In this document: one piece after another, positions 1-5,463 of the stretch
Layout of the letters: every line of letters begins with the position of its first letter
Position numbering within the stretch: the first letter of the stretch is position 1
Assembly (NCBI GenBank): GCA_026647385.1
Contig: JAPKGY010000273.1
Span: 1-5,463, forward strand
Direction: 5' to 3'
Source of the DNA: Phycisphaerae bacterium
GTDB lineage: Bacteria; Planctomycetota; Phycisphaerae; UBA1845; PWPN01
DNA length: 5,463 bases
Translations under genes and position numbers: made by a program
Notes under the pieces: generated by a model
Told to the model about the DNA's origin: nothing
Seen by the model: the letters and a program-made list of their open reading frames with translations, nothing else
The model's database searches: none

Positions 1-81
1 CTTTTTTGGCCCCTGAGAGATAGGCACAACATCAGGATTCTCCCTTAATTCATCGTATGTTAACTGTCGTAACGGGGTATG
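1..81. other. Low-GC segment joined to the interrupted tadC; possible insertion-element end or assembly junction
   Basis: By direct count 35 of the first 80 bases are G or C (about 44%), well below the G/C-rich DNA to the right. The change coincides with the point where the tadC translation stops resembling TadC. On the minus strand the segment contains AAGGGAG at 40-46, seven bases before an ATG at 30-32. That is a clear Shine-Dalgarno and start whose frame (MLCLSLRGQK) runs off the left edge and differs from the tadC frame. I do not recognise the encoded residues. The layout would fit the end of an insertion sequence with its transposase start near the border. A terminal inverted repeat or target duplication cannot be tested without the other side. 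A chimeric contig end would look the same. Confidence 0.45.
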
Positions 82-789
82 CTCGGACTGCACGAGGACG
101 CTGACCAGGGCGGCGATATCCTCCACCGCGGTGCGTTCAGCCATGTGCCGCATGGCGACGGCCCGCGGAGCGCCCAGGTGCATTTCCAGGGTGCACAAAG
201 CCATCTCGTCCGCCAGCGTGGCGCTGACGCCGCGTATTTCCTCCTCGACCCAGTTCCAGGCCGCGTCGAGCCCCATGCCCGCGGAGACGCAGATTTCAAG
301 CAGATCGAGCGTATCGGCCAGATAGTGCTGGACTTCCGCACGGCGCTTGAGTCGTCGCCGCGCGACGTACATGTTGGGGATGAAGAACAGCATGCCCGAC
401 GCCAGGACGATCAACAGCGCCTTGGCCGACAGGGGCAGCGATTCGATCGGAAGCAGGAGTGCGGTCAGGCCGGTCAAGCCGGCAATCAGGAGCACGACCT
501 TGAATCCGAGGTAAATCGCCCCGGCGCCGCGGCCATGGAAACCGGCCGAGGCCAATTCCGCCCGGAGGTTCGGCGACGTCTTGCCAGCGGACACCGCGGA
601 GCCGATTCGCCCGACAAGGCCCATCAGACGCGGCGCCTGCTCCTGACCCGAGAACTGGCCTTCGAATCCGTTGCTTCCCCTGAGCCGCGCCGCGATGGTC
701 TGCTTGCGCGCGGCGGCCGCCCCGATCAGGGAACCTCCGATCGCCATAATCGAAAGGAACACCAGCAATGGGACAAGGGTCTCGTACAT
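1..789 (-). CDS. tadC: Tad pilus inner-membrane platform protein TadC, 3' part replaced or missing
   Basis: This is the second platform protein of the Tad machine, a partner of TadB. The ATG at 787-789 is the first possible start, because an in-frame TGA lies two codons upstream; a GGTGAG about nine bases before it may serve as ribosome-binding site. The frame is open to the left edge (263 codons seen; full TadC proteins run to about 300-330 residues). Membrane segments are predicted at about 2-25, 92-113 and 120-141. The T2SS-F domain starts at about 153, with ADTLDLLEICVSAGMGLDAAW (158-178, first and last residues included) and MRHMAERTAVEDIAALVSVL (213-232), both typical of TadC. The family resemblance ends at VQSE (233-236). 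A normal TadC would continue with a segment like R/KFGTSxxxAL, a basic helix and the last membrane segments. Here it reads HTPLRQLTYDELRENP and similar, encoded by lower-GC DNA. No other frame restores the expected sequence. The gene is probably truncated in this copy. Confidence 0.85.
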   Translation of the reverse strand, partial: MYETLVPLLVFLSIMAIGGSLIGAAAARKQTIAARLRGSNGFEGQFSGQEQAPRLMGLVGRIGSAVSAGKTSPNLRAELASAGFHGRGAGAIYLGFKVVLLIAGLTGLTALLLPIESLPLSAKALLIVLASGMLFFIPNMYVARRRLKRRAEVQHYLADTLDLLEICVSAGMGLDAAWNWVEEEIRGVSATLADEMALCTLEMHLGAPRAVAMRHMAERTAVEDIAALVSVLVQSEHTPLRQLTYDELRENPDVVPISQGPKK

Positions 790-821
790 GTCTCAGGTCT
801 CACCACACGACGGCCGTTGCC

Positions 822-1832
822 TCATGTCCGAATCGTCGAAATCCGGTTCATGATCCAGATGCCCAGTGCGATGCTGCAGCCGGCCGCCGCCAACATGATT
901 CGGCCTGTTGTCGTGTGCAAAAGCGGGGCCATGTAGTTGGGATTCAACGCGGTCAACAATCCCAGCAGCACGAACGGTAATACGGTCAGAATCCGCCGAC
1001 TCAACTGGGCCTGGGCGGTCAGGACGCGGACCCGTCTCTTGAGCCGGATGCGGTCACGAATCACGTCCGCCAGCCGGTGCATCATGTCCGCCAGGTTGCC
1101 TCCGCTGCGCAATTGGATGGACACGGACGTCGCGAACAGTCGCATGTCGGCGCTGCCCGAGTCGCCGGCGACCTCCTTGATCGCGTTCTCGAGGTTCAGC
1201 CCGAGCCCTTCGAGCATGCAGATGTTCCCGAACAGCGTGCTGGCCGGCGCGGGCATCTCCTGGGCCACGATCCGGAACGAACCGATCAGCGGATGGCCGG
1301 CCCGAAGCGATCGGGCGCACAACTCCAGCGAATCCGCCAACTGATTCTCAAACAGGGCGATGTGACGATCGACCCGCTTGCCAAGCTGCACCCGCAACAC
1401 AGTCAGGGCCAGCAGGCACAGCGCCAGGGCGGACAGGAGACTGTGGGTCACGATCAGCACGAGCGCGCAGAGCAGGAACAACACCCCGAGCACCCCGAGA
1501 AGGAAGAATGCCGGTGGTATATTGACACCGGCGTCTCGCAGCAGCCGGCGGAAGTTCTCCGTAAAAGCCAATCTCCGACGACTCAGCGTGGGGACGGTCG
1601 TCGTGGTCTCCTGGCCGTCCTTCCACAGCCGCAGCACCCGCGTCGAGCCCTCGGACAGATCCAGCAGGCTGGCCGAATGCAGCCGGCCTTCCAGTTCCCG
1701 GGCTCGCTCCTGCCTCCGGCCATGCCAGAGGAACACGCCCATGAGCCAGAGGGTCAGCACGAGTCCGAAGGACGCGGCCATGATCAGGAGGGTCAGCGAA
1801 TTGTTCCATTCAGCGGGCATTGGCTTGTGCAT
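822..1832 (-). CDS. tadB: Tad pilus inner-membrane platform protein TadB (type II secretion F domain)
   Basis: TadB and TadC form the inner-membrane platform that couples the CpaF/TadA motor to pilin insertion. The product is 336 residues, close to the family norm. A first membrane segment lies at about 13-36 (FGLVLTLWLMGVFLW), followed by a basic and polar cytoplasmic region. Two adjacent hydrophobic segments cover about 108-147. The cytoplasmic T2SS-F domain spans about 155-280, with ENQLADSLELCARSLRAGHP (162-181) and LFATSVSIQLRSGGNLADMM (232-251), the conserved helices seen in TadB homologues. Two more membrane segments lie at about 281-299 and 311-328, and NPNYMAPLL (297-305) sits in the loop between them as in the family. 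The ATG at 1830-1832 lies inside the cpaF 3' end (23-base overlap). The ATG at 1818-1820 (residue 5), with a weak GGA upstream, is an equally possible start. Overlapping genes imply coupled translation with cpaF. Confidence 0.94.
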   Translation of the reverse strand: MHKPMPAEWNNSLTLLIMAASFGLVLTLWLMGVFLWHGRRQERARELEGRLHSASLLDLSEGSTRVLRLWKDGQETTTTVPTLSRRRLAFTENFRRLLRDAGVNIPPAFFLLGVLGVLFLLCALVLIVTHSLLSALALCLLALTVLRVQLGKRVDRHIALFENQLADSLELCARSLRAGHPLIGSFRIVAQEMPAPASTLFGNICMLEGLGLNLENAIKEVAGDSGSADMRLFATSVSIQLRSGGNLADMMHRLADVIRDRIRLKRRVRVLTAQAQLSRRILTVLPFVLLGLLTALNPNYMAPLLHTTTGRIMLAAAGCSIALGIWIMNRISTIRT

Positions 1833-3168
1833 CCAGTTGAGCCGGTGATTTCAGCGTACGACGCTGGAACATGTCCTGAGGCAGGACGACGCCTTCCTCC
1901 TCGAGTCGGCTGAGCAGGCGCGGACGAACGCCGCAGGCCTCGAACCGCCCCACGGCCCGTCCGGCGTCATCCACGCCCAGTTGCTTGAACTGGAAGATCG
2001 TCTGGAGGCAGATGGTTTCGCCTTCCATGCCGGTGATTTCGGCGATGGTCACGACCTTTCGCTGCCCGCCGGTCACGCGATCCAGGTGGACCACCAGGTT
2101 GAGGGCCGAAGCCATTTGTTCGCGGATCACGTGCACGGGATAGTTCAGCCCGGCCATGCTCACCATGTTTTCCACGCGGCGCAGCGCGTCGCGCGTCTGG
2201 TTCGCGTGCACGGTCGTCATGGAGCCCTCGTGCCCGGTATTCATCGCCTGGAGCATGTCCAGGGCCTCCGCGCCGCGCACCTCACCGATGATGATGCGGT
2301 CCGGGCGCATGCGCAGGGAGTTGCGCAGCAGATCGCGCTGGGTCACCTCGCCCTTGCCCTCGATATTCGGGGGGCGGGTCTCCAACTGGACCACGTGCTC
2401 GCGCTGCAGTTGCAGTTCGGCGGCATCCTCGATGGTGACGACGCGTTCGTCGGCCGGGATCCACTTCGACAGCACGTTGAGCAGCGTCGTCTTACCCGTG
2501 CCGGTGCCGCCGGAGATCAGGATGTTCATCCGGCAGCGCACGCAGGCTTCGAGGAAGACGACCATATCCTCGGCGATCGAATCGAGGCCCACGAGGCGCT
2601 CCGCGCTGATCGGCACTCGTCCGAACCGGCGGATGCTCAACGCCGGCCCCTTCAGCGAGAGCGGCGGGATGATCGCGTTCACCCGGGACCCGTCCAGCAG
2701 ACGCGCGTCCAGCATGGGAGAACTCTCGTCGATGCGCCGCCCGACGCTCCCGGCGATGCGCTGGATCACGTGCAGGAGGTGCTCGTTGCTGCGGAAGGAT
2801 ACGTTGGTCGGCTCGAGCCGCCCGAAACGCTCGATGTAAACCTTGTTCGGACCGTTCACCAGAATGTCGCTGATCTCCGGGTCGCTCAGCAGGTCCTCAA
2901 TCGGCCCCAGGCCGAAAATCTCATCCAGAAGTTCGCGAACGAGCCGCTGCTTTTCGGACGCCGACAGGGGGAAACGCTGTTCGGTCAGCAGGAGGTCCAA
3001 TCGGGCGGAACATTCCCGGTGCAGATCCTCGAACGACATGCGATGGGCTTCGTTCAGGTCCAGCACTTCCAGCAACTTGCGGTGGACCTGCAACTTGAGC
3101 TGTTGAAACACGTGCTGGTCCTGAGGCCCGCGCTGGGCGTCATTCCCGTTGGTTCTTCCGAAGTTCAT
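1810..3168 (-). CDS. cpaF: Tad pilus motor ATPase CpaF/TadA (type II/IV secretion ATPase family)
   Basis: This is the cytoplasmic hexameric ATPase that powers pilus assembly, and in some systems retraction, by acting on the TadB/TadC platform. With the start at 3168 the product is 452 residues, normal for the family. An N-terminal helical region (about 15-100) carries the family motif FGLGPIEDLL (85-94), followed by DPEISDILVNGPNKVYIER (96-114). The C-terminal motor has Walker A SGGTGTGKTT (219-228, K226), an Asp box TIEDAAELQL (245-254), Walker B RIIIGEVRGAEA (291-302, E296), and a His box GHEGSMTTVHAN (312-323). All catalytic motifs look intact. The frame continues upstream into cpaE to 3306, but those residues are not family-like. 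The ATG at 3166-3168 has AGGA eight bases upstream. The ATG at 3175-3177 overlaps the cpaE stop as ATGA but has no suitably spaced ribosome-binding site, and would add three residues. The 3' end overlaps tadB by 23 bases. Confidence 0.96.
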   Translation of the reverse strand: MNFGRTNGNDAQRGPQDQHVFQQLKLQVHRKLLEVLDLNEAHRMSFEDLHRECSARLDLLLTEQRFPLSASEKQRLVRELLDEIFGLGPIEDLLSDPEISDILVNGPNKVYIERFGRLEPTNVSFRSNEHLLHVIQRIAGSVGRRIDESSPMLDARLLDGSRVNAIIPPLSLKGPALSIRRFGRVPISAERLVGLDSIAEDMVVFLEACVRCRMNILISGGTGTGKTTLLNVLSKWIPADERVVTIEDAAELQLQREHVVQLETRPPNIEGKGEVTQRDLLRNSLRMRPDRIIIGEVRGAEALDMLQAMNTGHEGSMTTVHANQTRDALRRVENMVSMAGLNYPVHVIREQMASALNLVVHLDRVTGGQRKVVTIAEITGMEGETICLQTIFQFKQLGVDDAGRAVGRFEACGVRPRLLSRLEEEGVVLPQDMFQRRTLKSPAQLDAQANAR

Positions 3169-3173
3169 GATCG

Positions 3174-4382
3174 TCATCCTGTCGTACCATGCAGCAACGT
3201 CTGCCTCGGCTGCATGCTGAAGATCTTGTCCGCCAACTCCTTCAAACCCCGCCGAAGCGGCGAACGAGGGGCGAAACTGGCCAGCAACCGCCCGTAATTG
3301 ATACACCCGACGGCATTGGGATAATCGTTCTCCAGGGAGATGATCGACCGCCCGTCCAGGGCGTCCGAAGCCTCCTTGAGGGCGATCATGGTTCGCCGTT
3401 TTCGGTACCGGTTGGCCAGAAGGATCACCCTCTGCTCGGACACCCCCCGGTCGGCCAGGGCGGTCAGATATCGCCGCACCATGGTGATGTCTTTTACCGT
3501 CAACTGGAATACCAGCAACGCGATGTCGCTGGCAGCGACGAGACCGGCCACGGCGCCCATCGGGATGCGCGGCCCGTCCACGACCACGTGCTTGTACGCA
3601 TGGGCGGCGGCCCGCAGGGTCTCCTCGAGCCGGGCGTAGCTCACGCCCGCCGCCGCGAACACGTCGGTCGTGGCCGGGCTGATCAGCACGTGTACCTGGT
3701 CGGAGAACGTCTGCGCCGTGGTGCGGATCAACTGGGCGTCGATGTCGCCGTGCCGGGAAAGGACGTCCGCGACGCCAAACTGGCCCCGCAGGCCGAGATA
3801 GGTGGCCACCGCACCGTAGTGGGCATCCAGATCGATCAGCAACGACGGGTCGCCGGCCAGCAGGCCGAGTTCGTGGGCCAGATTGATCGCCAACGTCGTG
3901 GCCCCCGCCCCGCCGCTGGCCGACAGAAACGAAACCACACGCCCCCGCGCCGAGGAGCCCGAAACCTCCGGCATGAGTCGCTTCAAGGCCGAGGCCAACT
4001 CGGACGCGATCAGGTTCTTGACCAGGAAATGCCGTACCCCCGCCTGCATGGCCTCGACGGCCAGGTCGCTGCGGAACTCCTTGGCGAGCACCAGAAAACG
4101 CGTCTGGGGAAAGGTGCGGGACATCGTCTCGATCCCCGCCAGCATACCCGACGGATCAGGATCGATGTCCACCAGAACGAGGTCCTTGGGCGTCCGCCTC
4201 AGCACGACCTGGAGATCCTCCAGGGTCGCGCAGGAGGTCCCCAGCATGAATCGTCCGTTGGCGTCCAGCGCCTCAGTGACCGACTGTCTCACCATCGGCG
4301 AACCGCTGACCAGTACGATGTCCGTTCTCTCAGCCGTGTTCGCCGCCATGGCAGGCTCGCTCACCAATTGCCCAAGAAACAT
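3174..4382 (-). CDS. cpaE: CpaE/TadZ-like pilus assembly protein: degenerate receiver plus MinD-like ATPase domain
   Basis: CpaE/TadZ proteins are MinD/ParA relatives that localise the Tad machine, often to a pole, and act with the CpaF motor on the cytoplasmic membrane face. The product is 402 residues. Residues 21-135 form a receiver-like fold: strand DIVLVSG, then LVLVDID with an aspartate at the usual phosphoacceptor site (D72 or D74), and the conserved lysine in FLVKN (K122). The N-terminal acidic pair is replaced by S/G and the usual Ser/Thr by A100, so it is probably not a normal phosphorylated receiver. Residues 148-163 hold the deviant Walker A region FLSASGGAGATT, in which both lysines are missing (S156, A161). 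LLIDLDAHYG (181-190) is the switch/A' strand and HVVVDGP (265-271) the Walker B strand. The C-terminal NDYPNAVGCINYGRLLASFAP (352-372) is typical of the family. The ATG at 4380-4382 follows a G-rich stretch at a plausible distance. The in-frame ATG at 4347-4349 (residue 12) is an alternative start. Confidence 0.93.
   Translation of the reverse strand: MFLGQLVSEPAMAANTAERTDIVLVSGSPMVRQSVTEALDANGRFMLGTSCATLEDLQVVLRRTPKDLVLVDIDPDPSGMLAGIETMSRTFPQTRFLVLAKEFRSDLAVEAMQAGVRHFLVKNLIASELASALKRLMPEVSGSSARGRVVSFLSASGGAGATTLAINLAHELGLLAGDPSLLIDLDAHYGAVATYLGLRGQFGVADVLSRHGDIDAQLIRTTAQTFSDQVHVLISPATTDVFAAAGVSYARLEETLRAAAHAYKHVVVDGPRIPMGAVAGLVAASDIALLVFQLTVKDITMVRRYLTALADRGVSEQRVILLANRYRKRRTMIALKEASDALDGRSIISLENDYPNAVGCINYGRLLASFAPRSPLRRGLKELADKIFSMQPRQTLLHGTTG
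3177..3182 (-). promoter_or_regulatory. Shine-Dalgarno for cpaF, just upstream of the cpaE stop
   Basis: On the minus strand the bases read ACAGGA, then an eight-base spacer, then the ATG at 3166-3168. The site abuts the cpaE TGA stop at 3174-3176, so ribosomes finishing cpaE would sit on it. That suggests translational coupling and supports the 3168 start over the ATG at 3177. The motif and spacing are seen directly; the coupling is inferred. Confidence 0.55.
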
Positions 4383-4406
4383 AACCGCCCCCGTTCCAAG
4401 AACCGG

Positions 4407-5463
4407 CTACTGTGTCTGCACGGACCCCGACGGGGCCGGTGCGGCGCTCGCCCGACTCGGTTGCGGGCCCTTGTCGTACGTCGCCCACGCCCCGGGCCCT
4501 CGCAGTTCGCCGAGCCCGATATCCTTCAACCATTTGGCCTCCGCCTCCGAAAGGGTCGGAGGCGCGCTGCCCTCGATCTTGCCCATCGCGAAGAATTCCC
4601 AATCGTTAGGCACCGTGTGAAAATCTCCGGGCAACGGCGGGGACGACTCCAGGCTGAGCGGCTCGACCAGCCACGCAGTCACGAGAACCGCCAATTCGGT
4701 TTCCCCCTCGAGATAGCGACTCGATCGGAACAACGCACCGATAATGGGCACGTCGCCGAGCCCCGGCACGCGGGAATTGCGGCCTTCATTCCGCCGATTC
4801 AGCAGGCCGGCCATCAGGAACGTCTGCCCGCTGTTCAACTCGAGGGTCGTCTCCGCCCGTCGAGTCACGATCGACGGAATGCGAAAGCCCTGGATCTCGA
4901 CCGCATTTTGATCGGAGAGGTCGCTGACCTCCGGGGCCACGTGCAATCGAATCGTGTTGTCGCCCAGGACCGTCGGGCGGAATTGCAGGCGAACGCCGAA
5001 CTCCTTCCACTCGACGCTGATCGCGGTGCCCGCGGCCGCCCCGCCGATGGTGCCCTGCACCACCGGGACCGGAAGTTCGCCGCCCGCGAGGAAACTCGCC
5101 TCCTCGCCGCTCAACGCGACGAGATTCGGCTCGGCCAGGATCCGCAGATACAGGTTCTCCGCCAGGGCCTGGACGAAGAACTGCAGTTCCGCCCGAGGGA
5201 AGCCGAGCACCAGCGTGGTCAGAGGGCTCACGTTGACGTCGGCGTTGAAAGTGAAGGGCGACACGGTAGGCGTGGCAATCTCGACGCCCGCCGGGAGATT
5301 CTCAGGCGGACCGATCGTGATCGGACTCAGCGCACCGCCGCTGGCCGGCCCGACCTGGGAATATCCGAAAAAGCCGTTGTCGTGATGGCCGGTCTGCAAC
5401 GCCTGGATGCCGAACGCCCGCAGCGCGGTCCGGGATACTTCAGCCACTCGCACCTGGATACTG
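4407..5463 (-). CDS. cpaC: Tad pilus secretin, CpaC/RcpA type (5' end beyond window)
   Basis: This is the outer-membrane secretin through which the Flp/Tad pilus leaves the cell. The frame is open to the right edge. The first complete codons read SIQVRVAEVSRTALRAFGI, the usual entry into the secretin domain of CpaC/RcpA proteins, so the signal peptide, BON-like and N domains lie outside. The GTG at 5451-5453 is therefore internal and not the start. Numbering from that GTG, the secretin core shows LRILAEPNLVALSGEEASFL (104-123), EFGVRLQFRPTVL (151-163), TLELNSGQTFLMAGLL (203-218) and VPGLGDVPIIGALF (229-242). These are the hallmark strands and the VPxLGDxPxxGxLF signature of the family. A variable Gly/Pro-rich loop (about 20-70) comes before the first core strand. 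After about residue 265 there is an extra tail of roughly 80 residues ending in a Pro/Ala/Ser-rich stretch. It is followed after 24 bases by the CpaE-like gene. The secretin family is certain; assignment to the Tad type rests on sequence style and neighbours. Confidence 0.95.
   Translation of the reverse strand, partial: SIQVRVAEVSRTALRAFGIQALQTGHHDNGFFGYSQVGPASGGALSPITIGPPENLPAGVEIATPTVSPFTFNADVNVSPLTTLVLGFPRAELQFFVQALAENLYLRILAEPNLVALSGEEASFLAGGELPVPVVQGTIGGAAAGTAISVEWKEFGVRLQFRPTVLGDNTIRLHVAPEVSDLSDQNAVEIQGFRIPSIVTRRAETTLELNSGQTFLMAGLLNRRNEGRNSRVPGLGDVPIIGALFRSSRYLEGETELAVLVTAWLVEPLSLESSPPLPGDFHTVPNDWEFFAMGKIEGSAPPTLSEAEAKWLKDIGLGELRGPGAWATYDKGPQPSRASAAPAPSGSVQTQ

Noticed and set aside
790..821. 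32-base gap between tadB and tadC as a possible promoter or regulatory site
   Set aside because: It holds a short GGTCTCA-like direct repeat and a likely ribosome-binding site but has no room for a promoter and no hairpin of note.
79..936. Plus-strand open frame (285 codons) opposite tadC and the tadC-tadB gap
   Set aside because: It is antisense to recognisable tadC and the tadB end and resembles no protein family. Its ATG falls exactly at the composition break, which is coincidental.
1077..1913. Plus-strand open frame (278 codons) opposite tadB
   Set aside because: Its Gln/Glu/Arg/His-rich low-complexity translation mirrors the hydrophobic tadB codons; it is an antisense shadow in high-GC DNA.
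1981..3297. Long plus-strand open frame (438 codons) opposite cpaF
   Set aside because: It lies wholly antisense to a gene with intact ATPase motifs. Its translation is His/Asp/Val-rich in the manner expected from reading G/C-ending codons backwards, with no domain or membrane pattern.
3178..3306. 43-codon upstream extension of the cpaF frame into cpaE
   Set aside because: These residues overlap the conserved CpaE C-terminus in another frame and are not CpaF-like. A much better start with a Shine-Dalgarno exists at 3168.
4421..4440. G/C-rich inverted repeat (ACCCCGACGGGG) near the secretin 3' end, as a possible terminator
   Set aside because: It lies inside coding sequence, has a short stem, and is not followed by a T-run on the transcribed strand. 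The next gene starts within about 40-60 bases.

Overview
The window is one stretch of a Tad (tight adherence / Flp type IVc) pilus assembly operon. Every gene lies on the minus strand, so transcription runs from right to left. GC content is high across almost the whole window, at roughly 60-65% by eye. Codon bias toward G/C at third positions produces long spurious antisense reading frames. The gene order and the divergent CpaE-type ATPase would suit a high-GC Gram-negative bacterium, possibly a planctomycete-like or deltaproteobacteria-like lineage. That taxonomic hint is an inference; nothing in the window fixes it.

Layout in transcription order (right to left): the 3' part of an outer-membrane secretin (CpaC/RcpA type, entering from beyond the right edge; 4407-5463); after 24 bases, a CpaE/TadZ-like protein made of a degenerate receiver domain and a MinD-like domain with an unusual P-loop (3174-4382); almost touching it, the CpaF/TadA motor ATPase (1810-3168, or from 3177 if the overlapping ATG is used); overlapping that, the inner-membrane platform protein TadB (822-1832); after 32 bases, the second platform protein TadC (1-789, running off the left edge). 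No gap is long enough to hold another gene, and I see no internal promoter or terminator. The genes are very probably co-transcribed and partly translationally coupled.

Together the products cover the core of the machine: an outer-membrane channel, a polar localisation or hub protein, a cytoplasmic hexameric ATPase, and a two-protein inner-membrane platform. The pilin (flp), prepilin peptidase (tadV/cpaA), cpaB/rcpC and the minor pilins are not in the window and would be expected in the flanks.

The main anomaly is at the far left. After residue 236 the TadC protein stops resembling its family, and the last ~81 bases fall to about 44% GC. A well-formed Shine-Dalgarno and ATG for a different frame sit inside that segment. 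This looks like a junction with foreign DNA (an insertion element or other rearrangement) or an assembly chimera. The second point of note is that the CpaE-like ATPase lacks both lysines expected in a deviant Walker A motif. Otherwise this is a recognisable pilus locus, and I found no clear sign of a wholly undescribed system.
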